Positions 5,574 to 5,692 of a stretch of 5,692 nt of DNA are shown one piece after another (position 1 is the first letter of the stretch; every line of letters starts with the position of its first letter). The position numbers and the translations under genes are program-made. The notes beneath the pieces are model-generated. The model was not told the DNA's origin and did not search any database. It saw only the letters and a program-made list of their open reading frames with translations. The DNA is from Gammaproteobacteria bacterium. GTDB lineage: Bacteria > Pseudomonadota > Gammaproteobacteria > DSM-19610. The stretch spans positions 1-5,692 of the forward strand of contig JAUXDG010000193.1 in the NCBI GenBank assembly GCA_030618475.1, given 5' to 3'.

Positions 5574-5692
5574 GTGCGCCGTGCAAAGGCGGCGTTTTCC
5601 AGTGGGTGAGAGACCCACCCGGCGATTTTGCTCCAGCCGGAAGCAATCGGAGCAGTCATGGAGGTAACGAAGTGGCTGAAGCCTCTGATGTG
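5574..5692 (+). mobile_element. Probable 5' end of a group II intron, cut by the window edge
   Basis: The stretch begins GTGCGCC, matching the GUGYG 5' end of bacterial group II introns (Ll.LtrB also starts GTGCGCC). A series of stems follows, as expected for domain I: CGCCG/CGGCG (5577-5581 with 5590-5594), GTGGGT/ACCCAC around GAGAG (5602-5618), and GCTCC/GGAGC (5630-5634 with 5649-5653). The GTGGGTGAGAG hairpin resembles stems I associate with domain I of such introns. Domains II to VI and any reverse transcriptase would lie past the right edge, so this cannot be confirmed here. An alternative is an ordinary ORF starting at the ATG at 5658 (GGAG 5 nt upstream), reading MEVTKWLKPLM to the edge. 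The first stem followed by TTTT also resembles a weak terminator. Confidence 0.5.

Noticed and set aside
5577..5598. Rho-independent terminator on the plus strand (CGCCG/CGGCG stem then TTTT)
   Set aside because: The stem is only 5 bp with an 8-nt loop, the T-run is four bases, and no convincing plus-strand gene precedes it. The stem is better read as part of the putative intron start.

Overview
The window carries one coherent, co-directional block of four genes, all on the minus strand, flanked by non-coding or unclear DNA. Read in the direction of transcription (right to left) they are: a secreted protein with three rhodanese domains (5165 to 4095), a secreted tandem-rhodanese sulfurtransferase (4023 to 2956), a YeeE/YedE (TsuA-type) sulfur-compound permease (2833 to 1403), and a secreted pentaheme c-type cytochrome (1322 to 165). 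The gaps between genes are short (71, 122 and 80 nt) and hold no convincing terminator, so a single operon is likely. Three products have signal peptides and the fourth is a polytopic membrane protein, so the whole set points to the cell envelope.

The gene set, a moderately high GC content, strong Shine-Dalgarno sites and an FNR-type box suggest a Gram-negative, probably gammaproteobacterial, sulfur-metabolising organism able to live with low oxygen. This is inference from content; nothing in the window fixes the taxon.

Layout: 1-164 has no supported gene, only a perfect 9-bp inverted repeat (113-140) and a fragmentary open frame at the edge. 165-5165 is the operon. 5166-5300 is AT-rich and holds the likely promoter: an FNR/ANR-like palindrome at 5262-5275 placed 41.5 bases upstream of a plausible start site. 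5302-5562 holds a weak unrecognised plus-strand ORF. From about 5574 to the right edge is a highly structured stretch that starts GTGCGCC and looks like the 5' end of a group II intron, cut by the window edge.

Working model: periplasmic rhodanese domains bind or pass on sulfane sulfur from thiosulfate, polysulfide or a similar compound; the YeeE-type permease moves the sulfur compound across the inner membrane; and the pentaheme cytochrome handles the electrons of the linked redox step. The usual cytoplasmic TusA/TsuB/DsrE partners are absent from the window.

The most striking local observation is that the 'intergenic' DNA after the tandem rhodanese stays open in the same frame past its TGA stop for 35 codons, encodes a CxxCH heme-binding motif, and stops 14 nt before the start of the permease gene. 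That may be a remnant, or a live extension, of a heme-bearing C-terminus.
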